Of a stretch of DNA of 64,000 nucleotides, positions 1 through 7,177 are shown piece by piece. This DNA comes from Prosthecobacter sp. GTDB lineage: Bacteria; Verrucomicrobiota; Verrucomicrobiia; Verrucomicrobiales; Verrucomicrobiaceae. The notes beneath the pieces are model-generated. The model saw nothing but the letters and a program-made list of their open reading frames with translations, did no database searches and was not told the DNA's origin. The first letter of the stretch is position 1. Every line of letters starts with the position of its first letter. The DNA lies in contig NZ_JAXMIH010000030.1 of assembly GCF_034366625.1 (NCBI RefSeq), positions 1 through 64,000 of the forward strand. The letters are read 5' to 3'. The position numbers and the translations under genes are program-made.

Positions 1-30
1 TCATCTTCAAAGCCCAACCTCGCTCCCCTT

Positions 31-370
31 CGTGAATTCGGAATCCGAATTGGCACCCCGGAGGCTCCGGCACGTCAGTTCGGATTCCGAACTGAGACCT
101 CGGAGCCTCCCCCACGCCAGTTCGGAATCAGGATTGAGAGGTCCGAAGGTGGGAGACGCCAATTCGGATTCCGAAACGGCACCTCGGAGGTTCGGACATG
201 GCAATTCGCAATCCGAACTGACACCACCGAGCTTGGGAGTCACCATTTCGGAATCAGAATTGAGAGGACGGAGCATGGCACCCGCCAGTTCGGATTCCGA
301 ACTGAGGCTCCCGATCTTGCTGTCCGCCGATTCCCAATCCCAATTCCGGCACCTCACCTTCAGGCCCGCA
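31..370. repeat. Tandem array of eight 42-bp units with palindromic cores
   Basis: Eight consecutive units are spaced exactly 42 bp apart (equivalent G/C at 40, 82, 124, 166, 208, 250, 292, 334). Each contains a more or less intact palindrome of the type ATTCGGAATCCGAAT or AGTTCGGATTCCGAACT, followed by a variable arm of about 25 bp, often with a CTCGGAGC-like part. The last unit (328-369) is strongly decayed. 42 bp is four turns of B-DNA and also 14 codons, so both strands stay open and translate into S-(E/D)-S-E-L repeats. I regard those open frames as by-products of the period and palindromy. No associated transposase or cas gene is visible. Confidence 0.85.
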
Positions 371-501
371 ACGCCGGAATTCGGCATGAAGCTCACAGGG
401 CTTGCCGCAGGTGGCCCAGCTTCGGGTTCTGTCTCTTGGCCACCCGGATTTGTCACTACTCCTTGCCAGTTCCGCCGCCAGCCGCTTACATCAGCCGCGC
501 C

Positions 502-1005
502 ATGCCAGCTCCCGCCGCCATCCTCGACCTTGTCGCCCGTTTCGGGGAGCACATCGACGCCTACAAGTCCGGCAGCTACCACGAAAAGCAGCTCCGCACC
601 GACTACATCGACCCCTTGTTCGAAGCCCTCGGCTGGGACATGAACAACAAGCAGGGCTATGCCGAAGCCTATCGCGATGTCATCCACGAGGATCAGGTCA
701 AGGTCGGCGGCGTGGTGAAGGCAAAAGCCCGTCAGAAAAAGAAGATCGGCTCCAACTTGGAAACCACCGTTGCTTTGACGCTTCCTGCCGAGGGCTTCAC
801 CCACTCCGTCTTCAGCGATCCCGCCACCCTCCACGAATTCCTCATCCTCAGCGACCTCCAAATCACCCGCGGCACCGACCTCACCGCCGCCGTGACGGAA
901 TCCAGCCATCACAAATGCGCCCGCTGCTGGAAGCATCTGTCGGATATCGGAACGCATGACGCGCATCCAACGCTCTGCGGACGGTGTGTCGAGGCGGTGG
1001 GATGA
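502..1005 (+). pseudogene. Chimeric remnant: restriction-modification N-terminus fused to isoleucyl-tRNA synthetase C-terminus
   Basis: The 167-residue frame has two unrelated halves. Residues about 1-75 (FGEHIDAYKSGSY, ALGWDMNNKQGY, DVIHED) match the N-terminal domain of Eco57I-like/type IIG restriction-methylase proteins, which normally exceed 900 residues. From about residue 80 (KKKIGSNLE) the rest matches the extreme C-terminus of IleRS, including the zinc-ribbon cysteines in KCARCWKHL and LCGRCVEAV. The join lies around 715-735. Neither half can do the parent's job: no methylase or nuclease domain and no aminoacylation core is present. The start ATG at 502 was chosen because restriction-family similarity begins immediately after it. 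It is most likely a deletion fusion. A small domesticated protein or an assembly chimera is possible. Confidence 0.7.
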
Positions 1006-1041
1006 TGACAGAAGTGACAAACATGCAACGGCGCACAAACC

Positions 1042-2079
1042 ATGAGCGGAAAACACAAATTCTTGATGTTATCTGCACGAGACCTCAATTCTCCGACTCT
1101 CAGAGAGTGTGCTGTTGCAATTCTCAACTTTGAGTTCAACAAAGCTCTTTCCAGGAAGAAGTGGCTCAAACAACCAGCAATGACTCACAGTTGGTGGCGT
1201 GGGAATGATTCTAAGCGCACCGATTTCACATCACTCCCAGTCACTCTGAAAAAAATCGAAGAGTACCTCGGCGCTCATGGCCGTTTTGACTGCAACGCTT
1301 GGAATCTGCGCCCATTACTTTGTCCGTGGCTAGATTCTTCGGTTTCAATTGCGCCCAATTTTCACTTTGCTGATGCAAAAGGAGAGGCTCTAACGATGAA
1401 GTCTCCGCTCAATCTGGGAGCTAAGTTTCCCATTGTTCCCGCAATCGACAGAGAGGGAGCTCTTTACACGTCTTTTCAATTAATTCTTCAACAGCGTGTG
1501 CTTAGAGCTCGCCGTTGGCTTGTAGAGAACAGTGACAGCTTTCAAACTCCAGAATGGATTCATGAATTCCGCACTTATGTTTCCGAGGCAGTATCACTGC
1601 TCGACGCGACGCTACATCAAACCTATCTAAAAGCTGAATACGATCCTCTACCAGGTTGGAAATTCGATGTGGACCGACTTGGCTCAAGGCATGGGCAACG
1701 ATTAATGGATAAGCTGGGATGGATTTTCAAGATTACTGGTCGCCCTTTGGATTTGAGTCCTCACGAAAAAGCGGCATTTGACACCTTCCGTGAATTGCGA
1801 AATCACCTTCAACACTTTGATCCACCTTGTTTCTGTTTTAGCATTGAAGATGTAGCTCAATGGCTAAATCTGATGAAACCATTTGGGAATGTTCTTTGGA
1901 ATATTAGGCGGTCCCTAGGCTCCCCGATTACAGAGCCACTAATTGAGTTACTCCTAGAGCCGAAAGTTGTTTTTAATCCAATCCAGCCAGGTGCGCGTAG
2001 ACTGCCACAAACACCTGCTACTGGATACCAAAGCAGCCGGTGGCCCACAGCTAACCATTACAAAGCAGAGGCGTCGTGA
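1042..2079 (+). CDS. Hypothetical protein with HEPN-like RNxxxH motif
   Basis: A 345-residue protein with no family I can name. Near residue 250 it carries LRNHLQHFDPP, which fits the R-N-x3-H signature of HEPN domains (RNases and related toxins) and sits in a helical context (FDTFRELRNHLQH). No signal peptide or membrane segment is evident. The coding sequence is visibly richer in A/T than its neighbours, with many ttt, aat and caa codons, which suggests horizontal acquisition. It follows the RM/IleRS remnant by 36 bp and precedes a repeat cluster and a toxin-antitoxin pair. A defence-related RNase is a guess resting on one short motif. Confidence 0.6.
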   Translation: MSGKHKFLMLSARDLNSPTLRECAVAILNFEFNKALSRKKWLKQPAMTHSWWRGNDSKRTDFTSLPVTLKKIEEYLGAHGRFDCNAWNLRPLLCPWLDSSVSIAPNFHFADAKGEALTMKSPLNLGAKFPIVPAIDREGALYTSFQLILQQRVLRARRWLVENSDSFQTPEWIHEFRTYVSEAVSLLDATLHQTYLKAEYDPLPGWKFDVDRLGSRHGQRLMDKLGWIFKITGRPLDLSPHEKAAFDTFRELRNHLQHFDPPCFCFSIEDVAQWLNLMKPFGNVLWNIRRSLGSPITEPLIELLLEPKVVFNPIQPGARRLPQTPATGYQSSRWPTANHYKAEAS

Positions 2080-2117
2080 GGGTGCAACCCGTTGACAAGC
2101 GCCCGGCCATCTCCTCT

Positions 2118-2175
2118 CAGCCACGTCCCAATCGCTCCGCCTGTTCGCGCCACCCGCTCCCGACCTCCCGGTGCG
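2118..2175 (+). repeat. 58-bp dispersed repeat, copy 1
   Basis: This stretch begins CAGCCACGTCCCAATCGCTC and continues with GCCTGTTCGCGCCACCCG. It recurs at 3090-3147 in the same orientation with only a handful of substitutions. The two copies bracket the REP-like cluster and the toxin-antitoxin genes. Confidence 0.8.
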
Positions 2176-2200
2176 CTCGTTCCGGCCTCGGGGGAATCCC

Positions 2201-2467
2201 AAGTCCGACGGACTTGCGTCATGCAGCCCAGGGGTGCCGATCCCGCGCAGCGGGAGAGCGCTCCCCTGGGAACCGTGTCCCCGAACCCCATGCCGGATCA
2301 TGAACCGCAACGCGGTTCCGTCACCCGAGCGTACCCCTGACACTCGTTGCTGCCCTGTGACGGGACCGCGTTGCGGTCCGGGAGCATTGAGGGTGGGAGG
2401 CATGTTTCCCAGGAGAGGCCGCTGCGCGTCCACTCCTGGGCTGCATGGCGGAACCGCGTTGCGGTTC
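2201..2467. repeat. Cluster of REP-like palindromes
   Basis: Four short perfect or near-perfect palindromes lie in noncoding DNA: AAGTCCGACGGACTT (2201-2215), GAACCGCAACGCGGTTC (2302-2318), GGACCGCGTTGCGGTCC (2363-2379) and GAACCGCGTTGCGGTTC (2451-2467). The last three are variants of one element in alternating orientation. Between them are longer imperfect hairpins built on CCCAGGGG...CCCCTGGG (about 2228-2271) and CCCAGGAG...CTCCTGGG (about 2408-2440). The structure resembles REP/BIME clusters. No RAYT-type transposase gene is in the window. Confidence 0.75.
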
Positions 2468-2474
2468 ATGCTGC

Positions 2475-2774
2475 TCATAAATCCTCAAACGCGGCGCGAT
2501 ACGTCTCCGGGTGGCGGGCGCTGTGCAGCAAGGCTCCGAAGTAGAGCAGATCGTCCTCCACCAGGTAATAGATGATGTAGGGGAAGCGGTGGACGAGGCA
2601 ACGGCGCACTCGCCCCTCCAACACCCGCCAGCGCAACGGATCAGCGGCAATTTCCAAGCAGGCGCTTTCCACGGTCTGCACGAACCGGCGGCCTAGTTCT
2701 TTGCTTTCGGCAGTGTAGCGTCCGGTGACGCAGCACAGCTCCGCTTGGAAGTGCTCCGAATACACCACCTTCAT
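2475..2774 (-). CDS. ParE/RelE-superfamily toxin
   Basis: A 99-residue basic protein typical in length and layout of ParE-type toxins: an N-terminal strand MKVVYSEHFQAEL, a helical hairpin, then strands with the RRCLVHRFPYIIYYLV segment and a C-terminal HSARHPETY element. RelE-family members cleave mRNA on the ribosome and ParE members poison gyrase; the sequence alone does not decide which. Its start overlaps the stop of the upstream antitoxin gene by 4 bp (ATGA), the usual coupled arrangement. The 3' end abuts a REP-like palindrome. The functional class is well supported; the target is unknown. Confidence 0.88.
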   Translation of the reverse strand: MKVVYSEHFQAELCCVTGRYTAESKELGRRFVQTVESACLEIAADPLRWRVLEGRVRRCLVHRFPYIIYYLVEDDLLYFGALLHSARHPETYRAAFEDL

Positions 2775-3001
2775 GCCACGAGCGCCTTGGCAGCCGCAAA
2801 CACGTCGTCGTGACTCAATCCGCGCTCACGCCCGGCTTTGAACGCCTCAAAGCGCCGCTCCACCTCGGCAGCAATGGTCGAATCGTTTTCCCACTGCGCC
2901 GGCAAATCCGCATCAACGGTCTCCCAGATGATTTCAGCCAGGAAACGTCGCTCCTCGGCAGGAAGGCGGGCGGCTTGAGCAAAGAGTTCTTGGGTGACCA
3001 T
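2771..3001 (-). CDS. Antitoxin of the addiction-module (Unstab_antitox) family
   Basis: A 76-residue protein matching small antitoxins found upstream of RelE/ParE toxins: LPAEERRFLAEIIWETVD followed by an acidic/aromatic helix and a C-terminal GLSHDDVFAAAKALVA tail. I chose the Met at 3001 because family similarity starts at MVTQELFAQAARLP; the frame is open upstream but that part reads through the 58-bp dispersed repeat. It presumably binds and neutralises the toxin at 2475-2774, with which it is translationally coupled, and may autoregulate the pair. Confidence 0.87.
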   Translation of the reverse strand: MVTQELFAQAARLPAEERRFLAEIIWETVDADLPAQWENDSTIAAEVERRFEAFKAGRERGLSHDDVFAAAKALVA

Positions 3002-3089
3002 GATGACGGATGGTAACGGATCGTGCTTGGAATGCCAAGCGTGGAATATGAAGCACTTAAAACGCAAGCCGGCCGCTAGAATCTCCTTG

Positions 3090-3147
3090 CAGCCACGTCC
3101 CAATCGCTCTGCCTGTTCGCGCCACCCGCCCCCGGCCTTCCGGCGCG
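3090..3147 (+). repeat. 58-bp dispersed repeat, copy 2
   Basis: Second copy of the repeat at 2118-2175, beginning CAGCCACGTCCCAATCGCTC. It ends 6 bp before the hrpB stop codon region, so it sits at the 3' side of hrpB and upstream of the antitoxin gene on the same strand. Confidence 0.8.
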
Positions 3148-3153
3148 GGCCTC

Positions 3154-5691
3154 CTACCGCCACTCATGCTTCGGATACCTCCCGCGGAGCTGCGCTTTCA
3201 CGCCCGGATAACCCTCGCGCCAAAACCTGCCAATGTCTCCCGTCGTCTGAATCGGGCGCTGGGCGGGTGACAGCAAATGTACCGTCACGCTGATGCGACC
3301 GGCGGCGACTTTGGGGTTTTCGTTCACGTCGTACATGTGCTGCAGCACGGCGCTGACGCTGGGGGGCTGCTTTTCGTCATAAACGATGCGGGCGGTTTTG
3401 CCGTTTTTGAGGGCGTAGCGTTCGGGGGCGTATTTGTCGAGCAGGTCGCGCTGCGAGTGGCTGAGCCATTGGTGCAGGGCGGGGAAGATGTCTTTGTCCT
3501 TGAGCTGGCGGTAGGCGATGCAGCCGGTGCAGACTTGCTCGATGATCAAATGGCGATCCTCCTCGCCGATGGCGGGGATTTCCAGATCAGGCATCCACTT
3601 GGAAAGGCAGTTCACGCGCGTGATCCACTGCTCCACCTTCTCGTTCCAGTTCGTAAGTTGCAGTCGTCCGGCGATGACTTCGGCGGCGAGCAGACTCGCG
3701 GCGGTGGATTCATCGGGCTCGCCGCGTTCCTTGCTGGTCAGCACGAGGCTGCGGAAGCGGACTTCTTCGAGATTCATCACGCGGCGGTTCACGGCGTCGT
3801 AAGTCGCGCGCTGTGCAGTGGTGAAATCGTCAGGGAACAGCTCGCGCAGCCAGTCTTCCTCAATGCGGGTGCAGTTGTTGAGCTGCACGGTCAGCGCCTT
3901 GCCCTGCACCTCGATGATCTCGGAGGCGACGATGAGACGAGGCGGCTTGATATGCGCGTCTTTGCCCAGATGACCGCTGTAACCGCCTGCGAGCCGATAG
4001 ATCCGGCTGCCAGTACTGGTTTCGACGCCGAGGTGATCGCTGAACGCGGCGAGCAGCATCTTCGCGAGCGCTTCGGGATCGGCGACTTCGTCGTTGATGC
4101 TCAAACCGGCGCGTTTGGCGAGCTGGAGAAATTGATCCGCACTCCGCGCGGCTTCACGTGAGGCCATCGCATGGATGCCGTAACGCGCGCAGGCATCAGG
4201 ATCGAAGTTCATGCCTTCCGCCCGCGCAAAGGCGCGCAGGATGGCCTGGAACTCGGTCACGTCGCCGTGCTCCCACAGGTCTTCGTTCTTGTGCGAGGCG
4301 TTGTTCTTGCCGACGAGCAGAATGTCACGCCCCTGCGATGCCGCCGCACACAGCGTGGCCTCACGCAGGCAACCAAACTGCGCCGCCGCGAGCAGCATGC
4401 GCGCAAAACGCGGATGCAGCGGGAAGCGGCTCATCTGGCGGCCTAGAGCGGTGATATGACCGTGGTGATCGAGTGCGCCTAGATCATGCAGCAGATTTTC
4501 CGCCCGCGTCATCGAGGCCGGTGTCGGCGCTTCAAACCAATCGAACGGCTCACGCGACAACACGCGCAGTGCGAGCAGCGCCTCACTCAAATCGAGACGC
4601 TGAACCTCCGGCAGCTCACATTCAGGCCGCAGCAGGTGCTCGCGCTGCGTCCACAACCGCACGGCGATGCCGGGGCCAAGCCGTCCGGCACGTCCGGCAC
4701 GTTGTTCCGCCGAAGCGCGGCTGATTTTCTGCACGGTGAGCGTGTTGATGCCGCGCCGGGCATCATAAGCCGCCGTGCGCGCCAATCCGCCATCCACCAC
4801 GGCACGCACGCCTTCGATGGTGAGCGAAGTCTCGGCGACGTTCGTGCTGACGATGATCTTGGGCTGCTCGCCGGGCGTGACGGCGGCGTCCTGATCCTGC
4901 GGCGTCAATTCGCCATGCAGCGGCACCACGCGACGACCACGCGCAAAAGCACGGCCTTGGATGGCGGCAATGGTCTTGCGGATTTCGTGCCCGCCGGGCA
5001 TGAAGACGAGCATGTCGCCGCTGAAGCCGGGCGAGAGAGCGAGTTCTTCGCAAGCGCGAGCCGCTTGATCCCAGATCGGCTCTGGAAAACCCGTCTTGAG
5101 CTTCTCCGCCGCTTGATAGCGCACCTCGACTGGAAACGTGCGGCCTTCGGATTCGAGCAGCTTGGACGGCTGCATAAACTCGACGAGCGGACCCGGCACC
5201 AGCGTGGCGGACATGACGATGATCTTCAAATCCGGCCGCCGCGTGCGCTGAAGCTGCCGCGCAAAGGCCAGCACCAGATCGCCATCGAGATGCCGCTCAT
5301 GGAATTCGTCGATGCAGATGCAGCCCACGCGGTCGAGGTTTGGATCTTCGAGCATCTGCCGCAGCATCACGCCCTCCGTCACATAGCTAAGCCGCGTCTC
5401 GCGGCTCGTGACATTGTCAAAGCGCACCTGATAACCGACTTCGCCGCCGAGGCGTGCATTGCGCTCACGCGCGACCCGTTGCGCCAGCATGCGGGCGGCG
5501 ATGCGGCGTGGCTGGAGCACGATGCAGCGCTTGCCTTCGGCCAGAAATCCCGAATCGAGCACGAACTGCGGGATCTGCGTCGATTTGCCTGATCCCGTCG
5601 GCGCTTTGATCAGCAGATTCGGCAGCGCCGGATCGAGCAGAGCGGCGGTGAAGGTCTGGCGGAGTTCAAAGATCGGAAGCGGAGCGGACAT
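3154..5691 (-). CDS. hrpB: ATP-dependent RNA helicase HrpB (DEAH/RHA family)
   Basis: 845 residues, the usual HrpB length. In order: Walker A APTGSGKST (about residues 30-38), motif Ia LQPRRIAARMLAQRVA, the DEFH box IDEFHERH near residue 128, SAT in IIVMSATL, the second RecA domain with STNVAETSLTIEGV and the QRAGRAGRLGPG motif VI, a helicase-associated HA2 region, and the HrpB C-terminal domain ending in GRYPKHEW. Family members are NTP-dependent helicases of poorly defined cellular role. The protein is probably cytosolic. The gene is divergent from the flavoprotein gene at 5903. Long open frames on the opposite strand are shadows of its codon bias. Confidence 0.96.
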   Translation of the reverse strand: MSAPLPIFELRQTFTAALLDPALPNLLIKAPTGSGKSTQIPQFVLDSGFLAEGKRCIVLQPRRIAARMLAQRVARERNARLGGEVGYQVRFDNVTSRETRLSYVTEGVMLRQMLEDPNLDRVGCICIDEFHERHLDGDLVLAFARQLQRTRRPDLKIIVMSATLVPGPLVEFMQPSKLLESEGRTFPVEVRYQAAEKLKTGFPEPIWDQAARACEELALSPGFSGDMLVFMPGGHEIRKTIAAIQGRAFARGRRVVPLHGELTPQDQDAAVTPGEQPKIIVSTNVAETSLTIEGVRAVVDGGLARTAAYDARRGINTLTVQKISRASAEQRAGRAGRLGPGIAVRLWTQREHLLRPECELPEVQRLDLSEALLALRVLSREPFDWFEAPTPASMTRAENLLHDLGALDHHGHITALGRQMSRFPLHPRFARMLLAAAQFGCLREATLCAAASQGRDILLVGKNNASHKNEDLWEHGDVTEFQAILRAFARAEGMNFDPDACARYGIHAMASREAARSADQFLQLAKRAGLSINDEVADPEALAKMLLAAFSDHLGVETSTGSRIYRLAGGYSGHLGKDAHIKPPRLIVASEIIEVQGKALTVQLNNCTRIEEDWLRELFPDDFTTAQRATYDAVNRRVMNLEEVRFRSLVLTSKERGEPDESTAASLLAAEVIAGRLQLTNWNEKVEQWITRVNCLSKWMPDLEIPAIGEEDRHLIIEQVCTGCIAYRQLKDKDIFPALHQWLSHSQRDLLDKYAPERYALKNGKTARIVYDEKQPPSVSAVLQHMYDVNENPKVAAGRISVTVHLLSPAQRPIQTTGDIGRFWREGYPGVKAQLRGRYPKHEWR

Positions 5692-5711
5692 GCGAATGGG
5701 GCGCGATCAAT

Positions 5712-5757
5712 GGCCCGTCATTCCGCATTCGTCATTCGGATTTCGTCATTCAGCACG
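5712..5757. repeat. Short CATTC-rich degenerate intergenic repeat
   Basis: Between hrpB and the flavoprotein gene the sequence carries a degenerate series of CATTC and ATTCGTCATTC words at intervals of about 8-15 bp. The same word family recurs at about 16172-16199 and, on the other strand, at about 30274-30325. It looks like a dispersed intergenic repeat family rather than a gene. Confidence 0.5.
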
Positions 5758-5883
5758 GTGCCAGCCTGTTCCAAATCGTCGGACAGCCAAGGTGCTTGAT
5801 TCCGAAGGCTGTATGCGTCCGTGGCATGGTGACGATGCCGAAATGAGATTTCCCCTGAACCGGCGCCATGTTTAACTGAGAGT

Positions 5884-5898
5884 TGGTCATCATGACCA
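5884..5898. promoter_or_regulatory. Palindrome just upstream of flavoprotein start codon
   Basis: TGGTCATCATGACCA has 7-bp perfect arms around one central base. It ends 4 bp before the ATG at 5903, so it would cover the ribosome-binding region. A repressor operator or an RNA hairpin blocking translation would both fit. No regulator is assigned. Confidence 0.45.
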
Positions 5899-5902
5899 GA
5901 CT

Positions 5903-7150
5903 ATGAACTACGACGCGCTTATCATCGGTGCCGGACCTGCGGGTTCCAGCGCCGCGGCCATTCTGGCTGAATACGGGCACAAGGTGCTCATCCTTGAGCG
6001 GGAGAAGTTCCCCCGCTTCCACATTGGCGAGTCGCTCATTCCATTCACCTATGGACCGCTGGAGCGGCTGGGCATGATCCCGAAGATGAAGCGGTCCCAT
6101 TTCGTGAAAAAGTACAGCGTGGCTTTCGTGCAGCCTGATGGGCGTGCCTCGCAACCGTTCTACTTCTACAACCGCTACGACCGCGAAAGCGTGGCGCAAA
6201 CCTGGCAGGTGCTGCGTTCGGAGTTCGATCTGATGATGCTGGACAATGCGCGAGAGAAGGGGGCCGAGGTCCTGGAGGAAATTTCCGTGCAGGAACTCAT
6301 CAAGGAAGACGGTCATGTCGTGGGAGCGCGTGCGGTGGACAAGGCGGGCAAGGTGACTGAATACCGCGCCCGCATCACCCTAGACTGCACGGGCAAGGAA
6401 GCCTTCACCGCCACACGCAGCGGCTGGCGCATTCGTGATCCTTACCTGAACAAGGTGGCGGTGTGGACGTATTACAAAGGCTCCATGCGTGAGCCGGGCA
6501 TCGACGAAGGACAGACGATGGTGGCCTACATCCCTGACAAAGGCTGGTTCTGGCACATCCCGCAACATAACGACATGGTGAGCGTGGGCGTGGTGGCGGA
6601 GGGCAAATACCTGACCCGCGATGGAGTGAAGGACCTGAAGCAAATCTTTGATCGTGAGGTGGAGCAGAATCAGTGGATCAAGCAGCACCTGAGCACCGGC
6701 GCCTCCAATGGAGAGTATCGCATCCTCAGCGAGTACTCGCATCACTCCAAGCATTGCTCGGCTCCGGGGTTGTTATTGGTCGGTGACGCTTTTGCCTTCC
6801 TCGATCCTGTCTTCAGCAGCGGCGTGATGCTGGCGCTCAAGAGCGGCGTGATGGCGGGTGAGGAGATTCATCGCGGCATTGTGTCGGGTGATCTCTCGCC
6901 CGAGCACTTCGCGACCTATGGAGCCACCATTCGCGAGGGCGTGGAGAACATGCGCAAGCTGGTGTATGCCTTCTACAATCCTGCGTTTTCCTTCCGCGAA
7001 GTGATCAAACGCCACCCCGATGCCGCTGGCGCCATCACCGATTGCTTGTCCGGCGACGTGAACAAGGATTTCAGCACGCTGTGGAGCCAGATTCGTGAGT
7101 TTGTGCCGCTGCCCGACGAACTGCCATATGGCGTGCCGCTGGCGGCGTGA
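5903..7150 (+). CDS. FAD-dependent halogenase-family oxidoreductase (first of pair)
   Basis: A 415-residue flavoprotein: GAGPAG dinucleotide-binding motif at residues 9-14, the halogenase-type RFHIGESLIP at 38-47, a Lys-containing FVKKYSVAF at 67-75 at the place where halogenases keep a catalytic lysine, and GWFWHIP (214-220), the WxWxIP signature of flavin-dependent halogenases. LLLVGDAFAFLDPVFSSG near 290 is the second FAD contact. Known relatives use FADH2, O2 and chloride or bromide to make HOX for aromatic substrates; others in the superfamily are reductases or hydroxylases. The substrate cannot be told. It is followed after 27 bp by a second enzyme of the same superfamily. Confidence 0.82.
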   Translation: MNYDALIIGAGPAGSSAAAILAEYGHKVLILEREKFPRFHIGESLIPFTYGPLERLGMIPKMKRSHFVKKYSVAFVQPDGRASQPFYFYNRYDRESVAQTWQVLRSEFDLMMLDNAREKGAEVLEEISVQELIKEDGHVVGARAVDKAGKVTEYRARITLDCTGKEAFTATRSGWRIRDPYLNKVAVWTYYKGSMREPGIDEGQTMVAYIPDKGWFWHIPQHNDMVSVGVVAEGKYLTRDGVKDLKQIFDREVEQNQWIKQHLSTGASNGEYRILSEYSHHSKHCSAPGLLLVGDAFAFLDPVFSSGVMLALKSGVMAGEEIHRGIVSGDLSPEHFATYGATIREGVENMRKLVYAFYNPAFSFREVIKRHPDAAGAITDCLSGDVNKDFSTLWSQIREFVPLPDELPYGVPLAA

Positions 7151-7177
7151 GTGCCTGTCCTTGAACAGCCTGAATGT

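Noticed and set aside
31-370. CRISPR array
   Set aside because: Repeat cores are degenerate palindromes, the intervening arms resemble one another and are short, and no cas genes are nearby.
31-643. Open frames on both strands through the 42-bp array, encoding SxSEL repeats
   Set aside because: A palindromic unit whose length is a multiple of three keeps both strands open automatically. No start context or family similarity, and the frames run into unrelated sequence.
3277-5592. Long plus-strand frames opposite hrpB
   Set aside because: They mirror the codon bias of hrpB, lack domain similarity, and overlap it completely.
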